Translations under genes and position numbers: made by a program
Source of the DNA: Brevundimonas sp. 357
Lineage (GTDB): Bacteria > Pseudomonadota > Alphaproteobacteria > Caulobacterales > Caulobacteraceae
Direction of reading: 5' to 3'
Length of the DNA: 64,000 nt
NCBI RefSeq assembly: GCF_003938605.1
Contig: NZ_RHWX01000006.1
Location: forward strand, 1-64,000
The notes under the pieces: model-generated
The model's database searches: none
What the model saw: the letters and a program-made list of their open reading frames with translations, nothing else
Told to the model about the DNA's origin: nothing
Shown: positions 26,121 to 37,329 of the stretch, piece after piece
Position numbering within the stretch: the stretch's first letter is position 1
How the letters are laid out: each line of letters opens with the position of its first letter

Positions 26121-26149
26121 GGATGAAGGGCGGCCGAAAGCGAGAACTC

Positions 26150-28465
<2,316 letters not shown>

Positions 28466-28610
28466 GAACATCAAGGTAATGCGCGCGCGCGCAAGGCGCT
28501 AGGGTCGAGCGAGCGGAGATTGAGGTCGGTGCGGCCGTCACGGCTTCGACGAAGCGTCGCCATAATCAGGCGATGAGGCTGCCGCATTTGAGGCGGTAAT
28601 GGCTCAATGG

Positions 28611-28645
28611 GGACATATTTCGGAGAAAAATGTCCAAATTGGACA
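28611..28645. promoter_or_regulatory. Three-half-site operator-like element
   Basis: TGTCCAAATTGGACA (28631-28645) is a perfect 7-1-7 palindrome. Fourteen bases upstream, GGACAT (28611-28616) pairs with ATGTCC (28630-28635), giving a second inverted repeat that shares the central half-site. It lies in an AT-rich 389-base gap between the divergent uvrB and receptor genes. Regulator unknown; it does not resemble LexA or Fur sites. Confidence 0.45.
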
Positions 28646-28799
28646 ATATATCGGTATGAACTCGGCATTCGAGCGTCAAAATTGCCTCACAAATCTGCCT
28701 AACAACGATTTTTTGAAAGATTTTGGTTGATGGTATGTCGTTGCATCCATAGCCATGCTTTCAGCCAAGAAACGTAAAGTCGAACATTGGTATTCGCCT

Positions 28800-28814
28800 A
28801 CGTTCATCGAACGT
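28800..28814. promoter_or_regulatory. 15-bp palindrome upstream of receptor 1
   Basis: ACGTTCATCGAACGT is a perfect 6-3-6 inverted repeat ending 40 bases before the receptor ATG. A near-identical element, ACGTTATGCGAACGT, precedes receptor 2 at 32025-32039, sharing 12 of 15 positions. A common regulator is inferred. Confidence 0.45.
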
Positions 28815-28854
28815 GGTGATGTTTATTAGTAATCGTACAGGTACACAGAGGCAT

Positions 28855-31800
28855 ATGCGCACTCGTAAAGACTACCTGCTTGGCACGACGATGGCGGCTG
28901 GAGCCGCTGCACTGTCGATGGCCATGCTTGTTCCGGGGGCGGCGCTTGCTCAAAGCGCCACGAACACTGACCAGGAAGCGACCCAAGTCGATGAAATCGT
29001 CGTCGTCGGCTCGCGCATTCGTCGCGACAACTACAATGCGCCGTCGCCGACCCAGGTCGTGACGCGCGAAGAAGCCACGCTGCAAGGCTTCGCCTCGACC
29101 ACGGAAGCTCTGCAGAGCACGGCCGTCACCGGCGGTTCGTCGCAAGTGACCAACGCCTACAGCGGCCTTGTTACGGACGGCGGACCGGGAGCCAACACGA
29201 TCGGCCTGCGCGGCATGGGCCCCAGCCGCACCCTGGTGATGCTGAACGGCCGTCGCGTCTCGCCGGCCGGTTCGCGCGGCTCGGTCGGCTCGGCCGACCT
29301 GAACGTCCTGCCGACCGCCATGATCGACCGCGTCGAAGTCCTGCGCGACGGCGCCTCGTCGGTGTACGGCTCGGACGCCGTGGCCGGCGTGGTCAACATC
29401 CAGACCCGCAAGAATTTCGAAGGCCTGATCTTCGAGGCCCAGCACAACGCTCCCATGGAAGCCAACGGCAACGGCGGCTCGACGCGCCTGTCGCTGACGG
29501 CCGGCGCCCGTGGCGACCGCTGGCGCGCCGCCGGTTCGATCGAACGCTATGAGCGTGACGAACTGACCATGCGCGACCGTGAATTCACGCGCTGCCAGAC
29601 CGACGGCCGCCGCAACGGCCGCGACTACATCGATCCGATGACCGGAATGTCGAAGTGCTATCCGATCACCGGCACGGGGTCGAACGGTTCGTCGATCAAC
29701 ACCATCGGCACTGGCGCCCTGACCAGCGACGCCATGCTGGCCGGTCTGGGCGGGATCGCCCTGCGCCCGGACCTGGTGGCCGCCGCAGGCGTGCCGGCAG
29801 GAGCTTTGGCGAACGGCGCTTATTTCGACCGCTGGCGCCCGAATGTCGGCGCGACCACGGGCGTGGAGGGCTTTGAAGCTGTCGGCGGCGCCTATCTGGT
29901 CGATCGCAACGACCCGGACAAGGGCCTGGCGGCGCTGAACTCCAACATCCGCGACACCTTCGACGATCGGATGCTGAACCGCTCGTTGATTTCGCCGGTC
30001 GACATCACCACCCTGTACGGTGAAGCCGGCTATCAGCTGAACGCCCTGGGCGACGCCGAAGTCTACGGCGAGTTCCTGCTGAACGTGCGCGAGTCGTCGC
30101 AGACGAGCTATCGCCAGCTGGCGCTGGACTACGCCAAGGACAGTCCGCTGATCCCGGGCAGCCTGACGTGGAGCACCTTCTCGGCCGATCAGGGCCTGAG
30201 CAAGGACAAGGACGTCGGCGTGCGCGCCTTCATCGGCTTCGGCAACGACCGTTCGACCCAGGAACAGCGTTTCAACCGCAACGTGATCGGCATCAAGGGC
30301 GACTTCTTCGTCCCGGAATGGCGCTATGACCTGTCGGCCAGCTATTCCAAGTCGCGTTCGGAATACACCAGCCAGCAGTTCCTGACCGATCGTCTGAGCG
30401 AGAGCCTGGACGTTGTCAGCAACGGCGCCGGCGGCTTCCAGTGCCGCGAGCTGGCGTCAAACCCGGGCTGCGTCGCGGCTCCGGCCCTGACGTCCCAGAC
30501 CATCGGCGGCGTCCTGCCGAAGGATTGGGTCGACTACGTCTTCCGTCCGATCACGGGCGTCACCGAATACGAAGAGAAGATCGTCAGCCTGGGTCTGGAC
30601 GGTCCGCTGTTTGACCTGCCGGCCGGCAAGGTGATGGGCTTCTTCGGCGCCGAATGGCGCGACTCGGAAATCGACGACACGCCGGCGTACGACTCGCAAA
30701 TCGGCAACACCTACAACTTCTCGACGGCCGCCATCACGCGCGGCTCCGACTCGGTGTGGGAGGTGTTCGGTGAAATCGAAGCGCCGCTGCTGGCCGACGC
30801 GCCGTTCGCCAAGGAACTGACGCTGAACGCCTCGCTGCGCTACACGGACTATGACTCCTACGGCGACGACACGACCTACAAGATCGGTCTGGTCTACCGT
30901 CCGATCGACTGGGTGACGGTCCGCGGCACCTACGGCACCTCCTACCGCGCCCCGGCGCTGTTCGAGCAGTTCGTGGGCGCCACCACCGGCTTCCTGTCGG
31001 CAGGCGCGGACGTCTGCAACGACTATACCGGCGGCGACGTCAATCCGAACCGCGCCGCCAACTGCGCCGCCGACGGCTTGCCGTCGGGCTTCAACTCCAA
31101 GAAGGGCGTGACGGTCATCAACGAGGGCGGGGCCGCCGCCGGCCTGGCGGCTGAAACCTCGACCAATATGACCATCGGTCTGGTGCTGCAGCCGCCGCTC
31201 CCGCTGGCCTGGGGCGACCTGGCCTTCGCCGTCGACTACTATGAAATCGAAGTCGAGAACGGCGTGGCCCAGTACGGCGCGACCAACATCATGGAGCGGT
31301 GCTACGATTCCAATCCGGAAGACTACGCGGCGGGCGTTGGTTTCTGCTCGCTGGTGGACCGCGGGGCCGACCTGGCGCTGACGGTGCAGAACGGCTACGT
31401 CAACCTGGCGACCGACATCGTCAAGGGCCTGGACTACACCGTGCGTTACCGCAAGGATGTTGGACCGGGGACGGCCCTGCTCAACCTGGCTGTGACGCAA
31501 TACACGGAAATGTCGAGCAAGCTGTTCGCTGAAGATCCGCTGATTGACTACAAGGGCATGTTGAACACGCCTGAGTTCACCGGAACGGCGGACGTATCCT
31601 ATGCCTGGGATCAATGGCGCGTTCGCTATGGCGTCGAGTGGATCCAGGGCATGGACAGCTACGACTACTATCGCCAGAATCCGTCGACTAGCCAGTACGA
31701 CCTGGAGGTCGATGACTACTTCCAGCACAATGTCTCCGTGCAATATACGAGCGAAGGCTGGACGGTTACCGCCGGCGTACGCAACTTGCTGAACGAAGAC

Positions 31801-31911
31801 CCGCCGACGATCTCATCGGGCTACTACAACCGGGTCGGCAACGCCCCGCTGTACTCGGGCTACGACTACCTGGGACGGACGGCCTTCGTGAACCTCACGA
31901 AGTCCTTCTAA
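28855..31911 (+). CDS. TonB-dependent outer-membrane receptor 1
   Basis: A 1018-residue receptor. The signal peptide ends near 'GAALAQS'; the TonB-box/plug start is 'DEIVVVGSRIRRDNYN'; plug landmarks are 'IGLRGMGPSRTLVMLNGRRV' and 'EVLRDGASSVYGSDAVAGVVNI'. The long barrel ends in 'FVNLTKSF' with a terminal Phe. This large 'GSRIRR' class is common in Caulobacterales and sphingomonads and usually takes up oligosaccharides, peptides or complex ligands rather than simple siderophores; substrate not assignable. The ATG at 28855 is preferred over GTG 28813 because it gives a clean signal peptide and has AGAGG upstream. Confidence 0.88.
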   Translation: MRTRKDYLLGTTMAAGAAALSMAMLVPGAALAQSATNTDQEATQVDEIVVVGSRIRRDNYNAPSPTQVVTREEATLQGFASTTEALQSTAVTGGSSQVTNAYSGLVTDGGPGANTIGLRGMGPSRTLVMLNGRRVSPAGSRGSVGSADLNVLPTAMIDRVEVLRDGASSVYGSDAVAGVVNIQTRKNFEGLIFEAQHNAPMEANGNGGSTRLSLTAGARGDRWRAAGSIERYERDELTMRDREFTRCQTDGRRNGRDYIDPMTGMSKCYPITGTGSNGSSINTIGTGALTSDAMLAGLGGIALRPDLVAAAGVPAGALANGAYFDRWRPNVGATTGVEGFEAVGGAYLVDRNDPDKGLAALNSNIRDTFDDRMLNRSLISPVDITTLYGEAGYQLNALGDAEVYGEFLLNVRESSQTSYRQLALDYAKDSPLIPGSLTWSTFSADQGLSKDKDVGVRAFIGFGNDRSTQEQRFNRNVIGIKGDFFVPEWRYDLSASYSKSRSEYTSQQFLTDRLSESLDVVSNGAGGFQCRELASNPGCVAAPALTSQTIGGVLPKDWVDYVFRPITGVTEYEEKIVSLGLDGPLFDLPAGKVMGFFGAEWRDSEIDDTPAYDSQIGNTYNFSTAAITRGSDSVWEVFGEIEAPLLADAPFAKELTLNASLRYTDYDSYGDDTTYKIGLVYRPIDWVTVRGTYGTSYRAPALFEQFVGATTGFLSAGADVCNDYTGGDVNPNRAANCAADGLPSGFNSKKGVTVINEGGAAAGLAAETSTNMTIGLVLQPPLPLAWGDLAFAVDYYEIEVENGVAQYGATNIMERCYDSNPEDYAAGVGFCSLVDRGADLALTVQNGYVNLATDIVKGLDYTVRYRKDVGPGTALLNLAVTQYTEMSSKLFAEDPLIDYKGMLNTPEFTGTADVSYAWDQWRVRYGVEWIQGMDSYDYYRQNPSTSQYDLEVDDYFQHNVSVQYTSEGWTVTAGVRNLLNEDPPTISSGYYNRVGNAPLYSGYDYLGRTAFVNLTKSF

Positions 31912-31938
31912 GCCTGACCTGATTTCAGGTTGAGGAGA

Positions 31939-31969
31939 GGGCGGCGGACTTCGGTTCGTCGCCCTTTTT
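31939..31969 (+). terminator. Rho-independent terminator after receptor 1
   Basis: GGGCGGCGGAC/GTTCGTCGCCC stem of 11 pairs with a TTCG loop, then TTTTT. It is preceded by a small ACCTGA-TT-TCAGGT hairpin just after the stop codon. The whole segment is nearly identical to that at 35392-35450. Confidence 0.88.
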
Positions 31970-32024
31970 GCACGTCGCAATATGGCGAAAATGTTTCATC
32001 TGAAGGGCAAATATCAAAATATCG

Positions 32025-32039
32025 ACGTTATGCGAACGT
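32025..32039. promoter_or_regulatory. 15-bp palindrome upstream of receptor 2
   Basis: ACGTTATGCGAACGT is a 5-5-5 inverted repeat, related to the element before receptor 1 (shared ACGTT-N3-CGAACGT). It lies 85 bases before the ATG of receptor 2. Confidence 0.45.
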
Positions 32040-32124
32040 AATCGCTTGCGCAGCGGAGGCGTTCGAGCGGAAAAGTCGCGCGTTGCGGACGAGGGGTCTT
32101 GCAACGCGTCTAGGAAAAACAAAA

Positions 32125-35100
32125 ATGCTCAGCAAAAATAAGCTGTTGGGATCGACTCTGATCGCCGGTATGGCGATCGCTGGCGGCATGGCCGTCGCGC
32201 CGACCGTCGCCTACGCCCAGGACGAACAGGTGAGCCAGGTCGACGAGATCGTGGTCACCGGTTCGCGCATTCGCCGTAGCCCGGCCAACTCGCCCACGCC
32301 GCTGATCCAGATCGGCCAAGAGGAGCTGATGCAGTCGGGACAAGTCAACGTCATCGACTTCCTGGCTGATATTCCCGCCCTGTCGACTTCTGTCGTGCCG
32401 GAAGACACCACTGGTTCGAACCTGAACGACGGCGGTCTGTCGCTGCTGAGCCTGCGCGGTCTGGGTTCGGTGCGCACCCTGACCCTGGTTGACGGCCGTC
32501 GCCACGTGGGCTCGTCGCCGGGCGGTCTGTCGGTGGACGTCGACACCATTCCGCGTTTGCTGGTCGCCAGTACGGAAGTGATCACCGGCGGCGCCGCCGC
32601 CGTTTACGGCGCTGACGCCGTTTCGGGCGTGGTCAACTTCGTTCTTCGCAAGGATTTTGACGGCCTGGAGATCGACGGATCAATCGCCGAGATCAACCAG
32701 GACCACCAGCTCAGCCAGCGTCTGTCGGTGCTGTGGGGCCAGAACCTCCTGAACGACCGATTGAACTATTACGTATCGGGCGAGTATCAGCGCAGCGACG
32801 AGGTGCTGGATTCGGATGTCGACTGGCGTCGTGAATCGTGGGCCCTGATCGGCAATGACTCCGATCCGGCCTCGGCGCCGTCGGACGGCGTGCCGGACCA
32901 GATCCTGATCCGCAATGCCCGCACTTACATCCGCGGCACCAACTTTGGCGGCATGACCGTGCTGGCCACCGGCGTGAAGCCCAGCCTGTCCAGCGATCCA
33001 GACGTGCCGTTCGGTAGCTGCTCGTCGACCTCCTTCGCCGCCAACTGCTTCGGCCTGGCGCCCGACAACCGCCCGGACAACGCCTATCTCTACGATGAAA
33101 ACGGCGTGTCGCGCGGCGTCACCTTCGGTTCGATCCGTCAGGGGACGGGCATCAATCGCACCACCAGCAACGGCGGCGAAGGCCAGGTGTCGAACACCGA
33201 GCAGGGCCAGGCCAGCCGCTTGCCGGAATCGACCAATTACCGCTTCCAGACGGGCCTGAACTTCGACATCACGAACAACATTCAACTGTTCGCTGAAGCC
33301 AAGTATGTCGAGGAAGAAACCTACGACGCCGGCCAGCGCGTCTTCCATGACTTCAACATCCGCCAGCTGGCGCCGAACACCATGGGCGCCATCACCAGCA
33401 CCTCGGCGTTCGAGATCGGTCTGGATAACGCCTACCTGCCGGAAAACGTGCGTACTGCGATCCAGAACAATCGTCGTGACGTATACAACTCGGCCGGCGT
33501 CCTGACAGGCAACGTCGCCGACGCGCGCGCGCAGCACAAGCTATACGGCCCGGCCCGCAATCAACTGAACAACCGCGACCTGCAGCGCTACGTCGTTGGT
33601 CTGCGTGGTGATCTGGGTGACATCGGTTTCGTCAAGGACGTCAACTGGGAAGCCGGTTACACCTATGGCGAGATGAACAACAAGAACCGCGAACTGGGCG
33701 TGGACGTTGTCCGCTATCAGGCCGCCGTGGACGCCGTGGTCGACACCGCGGGCATCGTCAACGGGCGTGCGGGCGAGGTCGTCTGCCGCGTGCAACTGAT
33801 GAAGGCGCGGGGCGTCGCCGTGCCGGACGCCCGCGTGACCAGCGGCGGCGTGACCACCACCTACTCGCGTCAGGGCGCGGTCATCGACGAGTGCGCGCCG
33901 ATCCGCGTCTTTGGTCCGGGCGGCTTCAGCCAGGAAGCCCTGGAGTACATCCAGGCCTCGGTCACGGTCACGGATCAGAACAAGCAGCACGACTTCATGA
34001 CCTATGCTTCGGGCAAGTTGTGGGACTTCTGGGGCGCCGGCCCGATCGGCGCATCGATCGGTTATGAATACCGCAAGGAACTCACCAGCGGCACCGGTCG
34101 CGACCGCGATCGTGCGGGCCGGTATCTGTTCCTGAACGCGGGGCCGGACTTCCCGGAAGCCAGCTACGACACCAACGACATTTTCGCTGAAGTCAGCATT
34201 CCGCTGCTGCGCGACTCCGTCCTGGGCCGCTCGGCTGAGATCAGCGGCGCCTATCGCTTCTCTGACTACTCGCACGTCGGCAAGCAGGACACCTACAGCG
34301 CTCAATTCCAATGGCGTCCGGTCGATCAATTCATGTTCCGCGCCACGACCGCAACCGCGATCCGCGTTCCGAACCTGGCCGAGACGCATGACCCCTACAG
34401 CCAGACCTTCGCAAACGGTTTTGTTGATCCCTGCAGCGCTACGGTCATCAATAACCTGGCTGACCGTTCGATCGCTACGAACCGTATTGCCAACTGCGGC
34501 GCTCTGGCCAAGGCGGCGGGCCTGGATCTGAGCTTTGCGGATCCCTCTGCGGCCAACGCCTATCTGCCAAACTATGGCAGCGGCTCAGTGACGGGCCTGG
34601 CGGGCGGCAACCGCCTGCTGAAGCCTGAAACTTCTGAGAGCTTCACAGTTGGCGGCGTCTGGACTCCTGACTTCCTGCTGCCGAACCTGCAGGTCGTAAT
34701 GGACTACTATGACATCGAGATCAGCGATGCGATCGACGCGGTGACGGCGCAGGACGCGGCAAATCAGTGCGTGAACGGTGACGCTGTGAACACCGGCGCG
34801 TGCGCCACCCAGACCCGCGACGCCACGTCCTTCCTGGTCACGAGTTTCGTTCAGGGCTCGTTGAACTATGCGGCGCTGACGGCCAAGGGTGTGGATTTCA
34901 CGGTCTCCTACCGCACTGACCTGCCGGAGTTCTTCGGTCGTCCGTGGGGCGAATTCAGTCATTCGGTCCGCGGCAACTGGTTGATCGAGCAGCACGACTT
35001 CGTCAACATTGAGGATCCGTCGGATGCGGACATCAATGAGGACACTGTCGGGAATCCACGCGTGCGCTTCCTCTCGACCGTAACCTGGTCGCCGACCTCG

Positions 35101-35394
35101 ACCCTGGCCTTCTCCTGGGCTTGGGACTGGCAGGCCAGCCAGGAAATCCTCGACATCGACAACATGCGGGATAACCCGGACCTGTACGCGACCTCGAAGT
35201 ACCTGGAGACGGGCGACTTCTCCCAGCACGACTTCTCGGTCCGCTGGGCGGCGCGGGACAATCTGACGATCCGCGCGGGCGTGGTGAACGCGTTCGACGC
35301 TGAGCCGGCGCGTTGGCTGGGCAATACGACCTCGGACAACTTCGACCTGTTCGGACGTCGTTTCTTCCTGAGCTTCAACTATCGTCCGTTCTAA
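32125..35394 (+). CDS. TonB-dependent outer-membrane receptor 2
   Basis: A 1089-residue receptor, related in class to receptor 1 but divergent. The signal peptide ends at 'TVAYAQD'; then 'VDEIVVTGSRIRRSPANS', plug motifs 'LSLRGLGSVRTLTLVDGRRH' and 'STEVITGGAAAVYGADAVSG'. The barrel ends 'LSFNYRPF' with the terminal Phe used by BamA. The ATG at 32125 is preferred (AGGA about ten bases upstream, signal peptide immediately after); the frame is open for 65 codons upstream but without family-like sequence. Ligand unknown. A tandem duplication with receptor 1 is supported by shared flanks. Confidence 0.88.
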   Translation: MLSKNKLLGSTLIAGMAIAGGMAVAPTVAYAQDEQVSQVDEIVVTGSRIRRSPANSPTPLIQIGQEELMQSGQVNVIDFLADIPALSTSVVPEDTTGSNLNDGGLSLLSLRGLGSVRTLTLVDGRRHVGSSPGGLSVDVDTIPRLLVASTEVITGGAAAVYGADAVSGVVNFVLRKDFDGLEIDGSIAEINQDHQLSQRLSVLWGQNLLNDRLNYYVSGEYQRSDEVLDSDVDWRRESWALIGNDSDPASAPSDGVPDQILIRNARTYIRGTNFGGMTVLATGVKPSLSSDPDVPFGSCSSTSFAANCFGLAPDNRPDNAYLYDENGVSRGVTFGSIRQGTGINRTTSNGGEGQVSNTEQGQASRLPESTNYRFQTGLNFDITNNIQLFAEAKYVEEETYDAGQRVFHDFNIRQLAPNTMGAITSTSAFEIGLDNAYLPENVRTAIQNNRRDVYNSAGVLTGNVADARAQHKLYGPARNQLNNRDLQRYVVGLRGDLGDIGFVKDVNWEAGYTYGEMNNKNRELGVDVVRYQAAVDAVVDTAGIVNGRAGEVVCRVQLMKARGVAVPDARVTSGGVTTTYSRQGAVIDECAPIRVFGPGGFSQEALEYIQASVTVTDQNKQHDFMTYASGKLWDFWGAGPIGASIGYEYRKELTSGTGRDRDRAGRYLFLNAGPDFPEASYDTNDIFAEVSIPLLRDSVLGRSAEISGAYRFSDYSHVGKQDTYSAQFQWRPVDQFMFRATTATAIRVPNLAETHDPYSQTFANGFVDPCSATVINNLADRSIATNRIANCGALAKAAGLDLSFADPSAANAYLPNYGSGSVTGLAGGNRLLKPETSESFTVGGVWTPDFLLPNLQVVMDYYDIEISDAIDAVTAQDAANQCVNGDAVNTGACATQTRDATSFLVTSFVQGSLNYAALTAKGVDFTVSYRTDLPEFFGRPWGEFSHSVRGNWLIEQHDFVNIEDPSDADINEDTVGNPRVRFLSTVTWSPTSTLAFSWAWDWQASQEILDIDNMRDNPDLYATSKYLETGDFSQHDFSVRWAARDNLTIRAGVVNAFDAEPARWLGNTTSDNFDLFGRRFFLSFNYRPF

Positions 35395-35421
35395 GCCTGA
35401 CCTGATTTCAGGTTGAGGAGG

Positions 35422-35450
35422 GGGCGGCGGACTTCGGTCCGTCGCCCTTT
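35422..35450 (+). terminator. Rho-independent terminator after receptor 2
   Basis: GGGCGGCGGAC/GTCCGTCGCCC stem, TTCG loop, then TTT. It differs from the receptor 1 terminator at one stem base (C for T), which turns a G-U pair into G-C, and has a shorter T-run. Confidence 0.8.
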
Positions 35451-35512
35451 CTGCTTTTGAAACGGCAGTTTCTGGGTTGTGCGAAGCGGGGCGGGTCGCC
35501 AAGCTTCGCGCC

Positions 35513-36649
35513 ATGAGTGAGCTTCGTGACGTCTTCATCACCGGGACCGGCGCCGTCCTGCCCGGCGAGCGGATCGGCAATGATCGGATGGAGGACTTCA
35601 TCGGCCGCATCGGCGGGCGGGCGTCCGCCGTGGGGCGGCGCGCCCTGCGCTGGAACGGGATCGAGGGGCGGCATTACGCCCTGAACGCCGAGGGGGCGCC
35701 GTTTCATTCCAACGCCTCCATGTGCGCGGACGCCGTGCGGGCGGCGCTGGATGGGGCGGGATTGAGCCTCGGCGATCTGCAGCATCTGGGCGCGGCGGCG
35801 ACGCAGGGCGACTATCTGGTGCCCGGTCACGCCAGCGCGGTTCAGGCCGAACTGGGCGCGGGGCCGCTGGAGGCGTTCAGCTATCAGTCGGTCTGCGCCA
35901 GCGCCCTGATGGCGGCCAAGGGGGCGTGGCTGAGCGTGCGCGCGGGGGAGGCGGACGTGGCCGCCGCCTGTGCGGGGGAGTTTTCATCGCGCTGGTTCCG
36001 GCCGGCCTTCTATGAGGGCACCGCGCTGGTGGACGAGAAGGGGCGGGCGCGGATCGAGGCGGATTTCCTGCGCTTCACCCTGTCGGACGGGGCGGGCGCC
36101 GTGGTGATGGAGCCGAGGCCCAAGCCCGACGGCCTGAGCCTGAAGGTCGAGTGGATCGACATGACGTCGCTGGCCGGGCGCTTCGATCCCTGCATGTGGG
36201 CCGGATCGACGCCGGAAGCGCGCGCCGACATGACCAGCGCCTGGAGCCACGCAGGCCCTGTGGCCGCTCATGCGGCGGGGGCGGTGGCCCTGTTGCAGGA
36301 CTTCGACCTGCTGAAGATCGTCATCCGCGCCTGGATCGGCGTCTGGCTGGAGAAGGTGGACGCCGGAAGGATCGTCCCGGATCAGGTCGACCACCTGCTG
36401 TGTCACTACTCGGCGCGGTCGCTGCGTCAGGAGATCGTCGGCCTGCTGGAAAGCACCGCCGCGATGATCCCGGAAGAGAAGTGGTTCACGACGTTGGCCG
36501 ACAGCGGCAATGTCGGCTCAGCCTCGATCTGGGTCATGCTGGACGCCTTCCTGAAGTCGGGACGCGGCAAGCGTGGAGACAGGGTGCTGTGCATCGTGCC
36601 CGAGAGCGGGCGGGCGATGATCGGCTTCATGATGCTGGAGATTGTGTGA
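35513..36649 (+). CDS. Beta-ketoacyl-ACP synthase III-like enzyme
   Basis: A 378-residue thiolase-fold condensing enzyme. The FabH-type triad is present: Cys128 in 'YQSVCASALMAAKGA', His298 in 'HLLCHYSAR' and Asn333 in 'ADSGNVGSASIW'. 'ASNGFM'-type FabH sequences around the N-terminus are absent, and 'PGERIGNDRMEDFIG' plus 'WNGIEGRHYA' resemble secondary-metabolism KAS III proteins. It is longer than housekeeping FabH (about 320). It is the first gene of an operon with overlapping starts, so it probably supplies an acyl or beta-keto product to the diiron protein that follows. The ATG at 35513 has a poor Shine-Dalgarno. Confidence 0.8.
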   Translation: MSELRDVFITGTGAVLPGERIGNDRMEDFIGRIGGRASAVGRRALRWNGIEGRHYALNAEGAPFHSNASMCADAVRAALDGAGLSLGDLQHLGAAATQGDYLVPGHASAVQAELGAGPLEAFSYQSVCASALMAAKGAWLSVRAGEADVAAACAGEFSSRWFRPAFYEGTALVDEKGRARIEADFLRFTLSDGAGAVVMEPRPKPDGLSLKVEWIDMTSLAGRFDPCMWAGSTPEARADMTSAWSHAGPVAAHAAGAVALLQDFDLLKIVIRAWIGVWLEKVDAGRIVPDQVDHLLCHYSARSLRQEIVGLLESTAAMIPEEKWFTTLADSGNVGSASIWVMLDAFLKSGRGKRGDRVLCIVPESGRAMIGFMMLEIV

Positions 36650-37329
36650 TGGCGGAACAACTGGCCGAGGCGGCGGTCGCCGACACCCTACGGAAGCTGG
36701 CGGTGGTCTTCGCCGACTTTGAACAGCGGCTGGAGGCGACGCCGCTGATCCGCAAGTTGACGCGCGGGCGGTTCGAGGTCGCCGACTATCACGCCTTTCT
36801 GATCAACCTGCGCCAGCAGGTGAAGGACGGGGCGCTGTGGATGAGCCGGGCGGCCTCCAACATCGGCGAGAACCATCTGGAGCTGCGCTCGACCCTGATG
36901 CGCCATGCGGTGACGGAGCATCGGGACTTCCGCCTGCTGGAGGCTGATTTCACAGCCTCGGGCGGGGCGCTGGAAGACATTCAGTCGGCGCCGAAGAACG
37001 TGGGGTCTGAGGCCCTGTCGGCCTGGATGTTCCATGAGGCGTCGAAGCCCGACCCCTTCGGCCTGCTGGGCGCCATGTTCATCATCGAGGGGCTGGGCTC
37101 GATCAAGGCGCGGCCGTGGGGCCTGAAGGTGCAGGAGCGGCTGGCGCTGCCCGACGAGGCGGTGCGCTTTCTGCTGTATCATGGCGACAACGACGCCGAG
37201 CACATGAAGGAGTTCGAGGAGATGCTGGGCATGGTGCTGCCCGATCCCTTCATCGCCGAACGCATCGTGACGACGGCCAAGGTGACGGCTCGCCTCTACG
37301 CCTTGCAGATCGAGGAGATCGCGGCGTGA
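36649..37329 (+). CDS. Haem-oxygenase-like diiron (HDO) family protein
   Basis: A 226-residue all-helical protein of the iron-containing redox enzyme family (HDO fold, as in UndA, SznF and CADD). Candidate metal ligands are spaced as in the family: 'RHAVTEHRDFRLLEADF', 'AMFIIEGLGSIKA' and 'LYHGDNDAEHMKEFEEM', the last being the typical D-x3-H-type helix. Such enzymes activate O2 to decarboxylate, hydroxylate or N-oxygenate substrates. It starts at ATG 36649, overlapping the ketosynthase stop by one base, and overlaps the next gene by four, so the three are one translational unit. Substrate unknown; an acyl product of the KAS III is the obvious candidate. Confidence 0.75.
   Translation: MAEQLAEAAVADTLRKLAVVFADFEQRLEATPLIRKLTRGRFEVADYHAFLINLRQQVKDGALWMSRAASNIGENHLELRSTLMRHAVTEHRDFRLLEADFTASGGALEDIQSAPKNVGSEALSAWMFHEASKPDPFGLLGAMFIIEGLGSIKARPWGLKVQERLALPDEAVRFLLYHGDNDAEHMKEFEEMLGMVLPDPFIAERIVTTAKVTARLYALQIEEIAA

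Noticed and set aside
28475..28800. Possible LexA box upstream of uvrB
   Set aside because: No GTTC-N7-GTTC was found; the palindromes present have different sequence.
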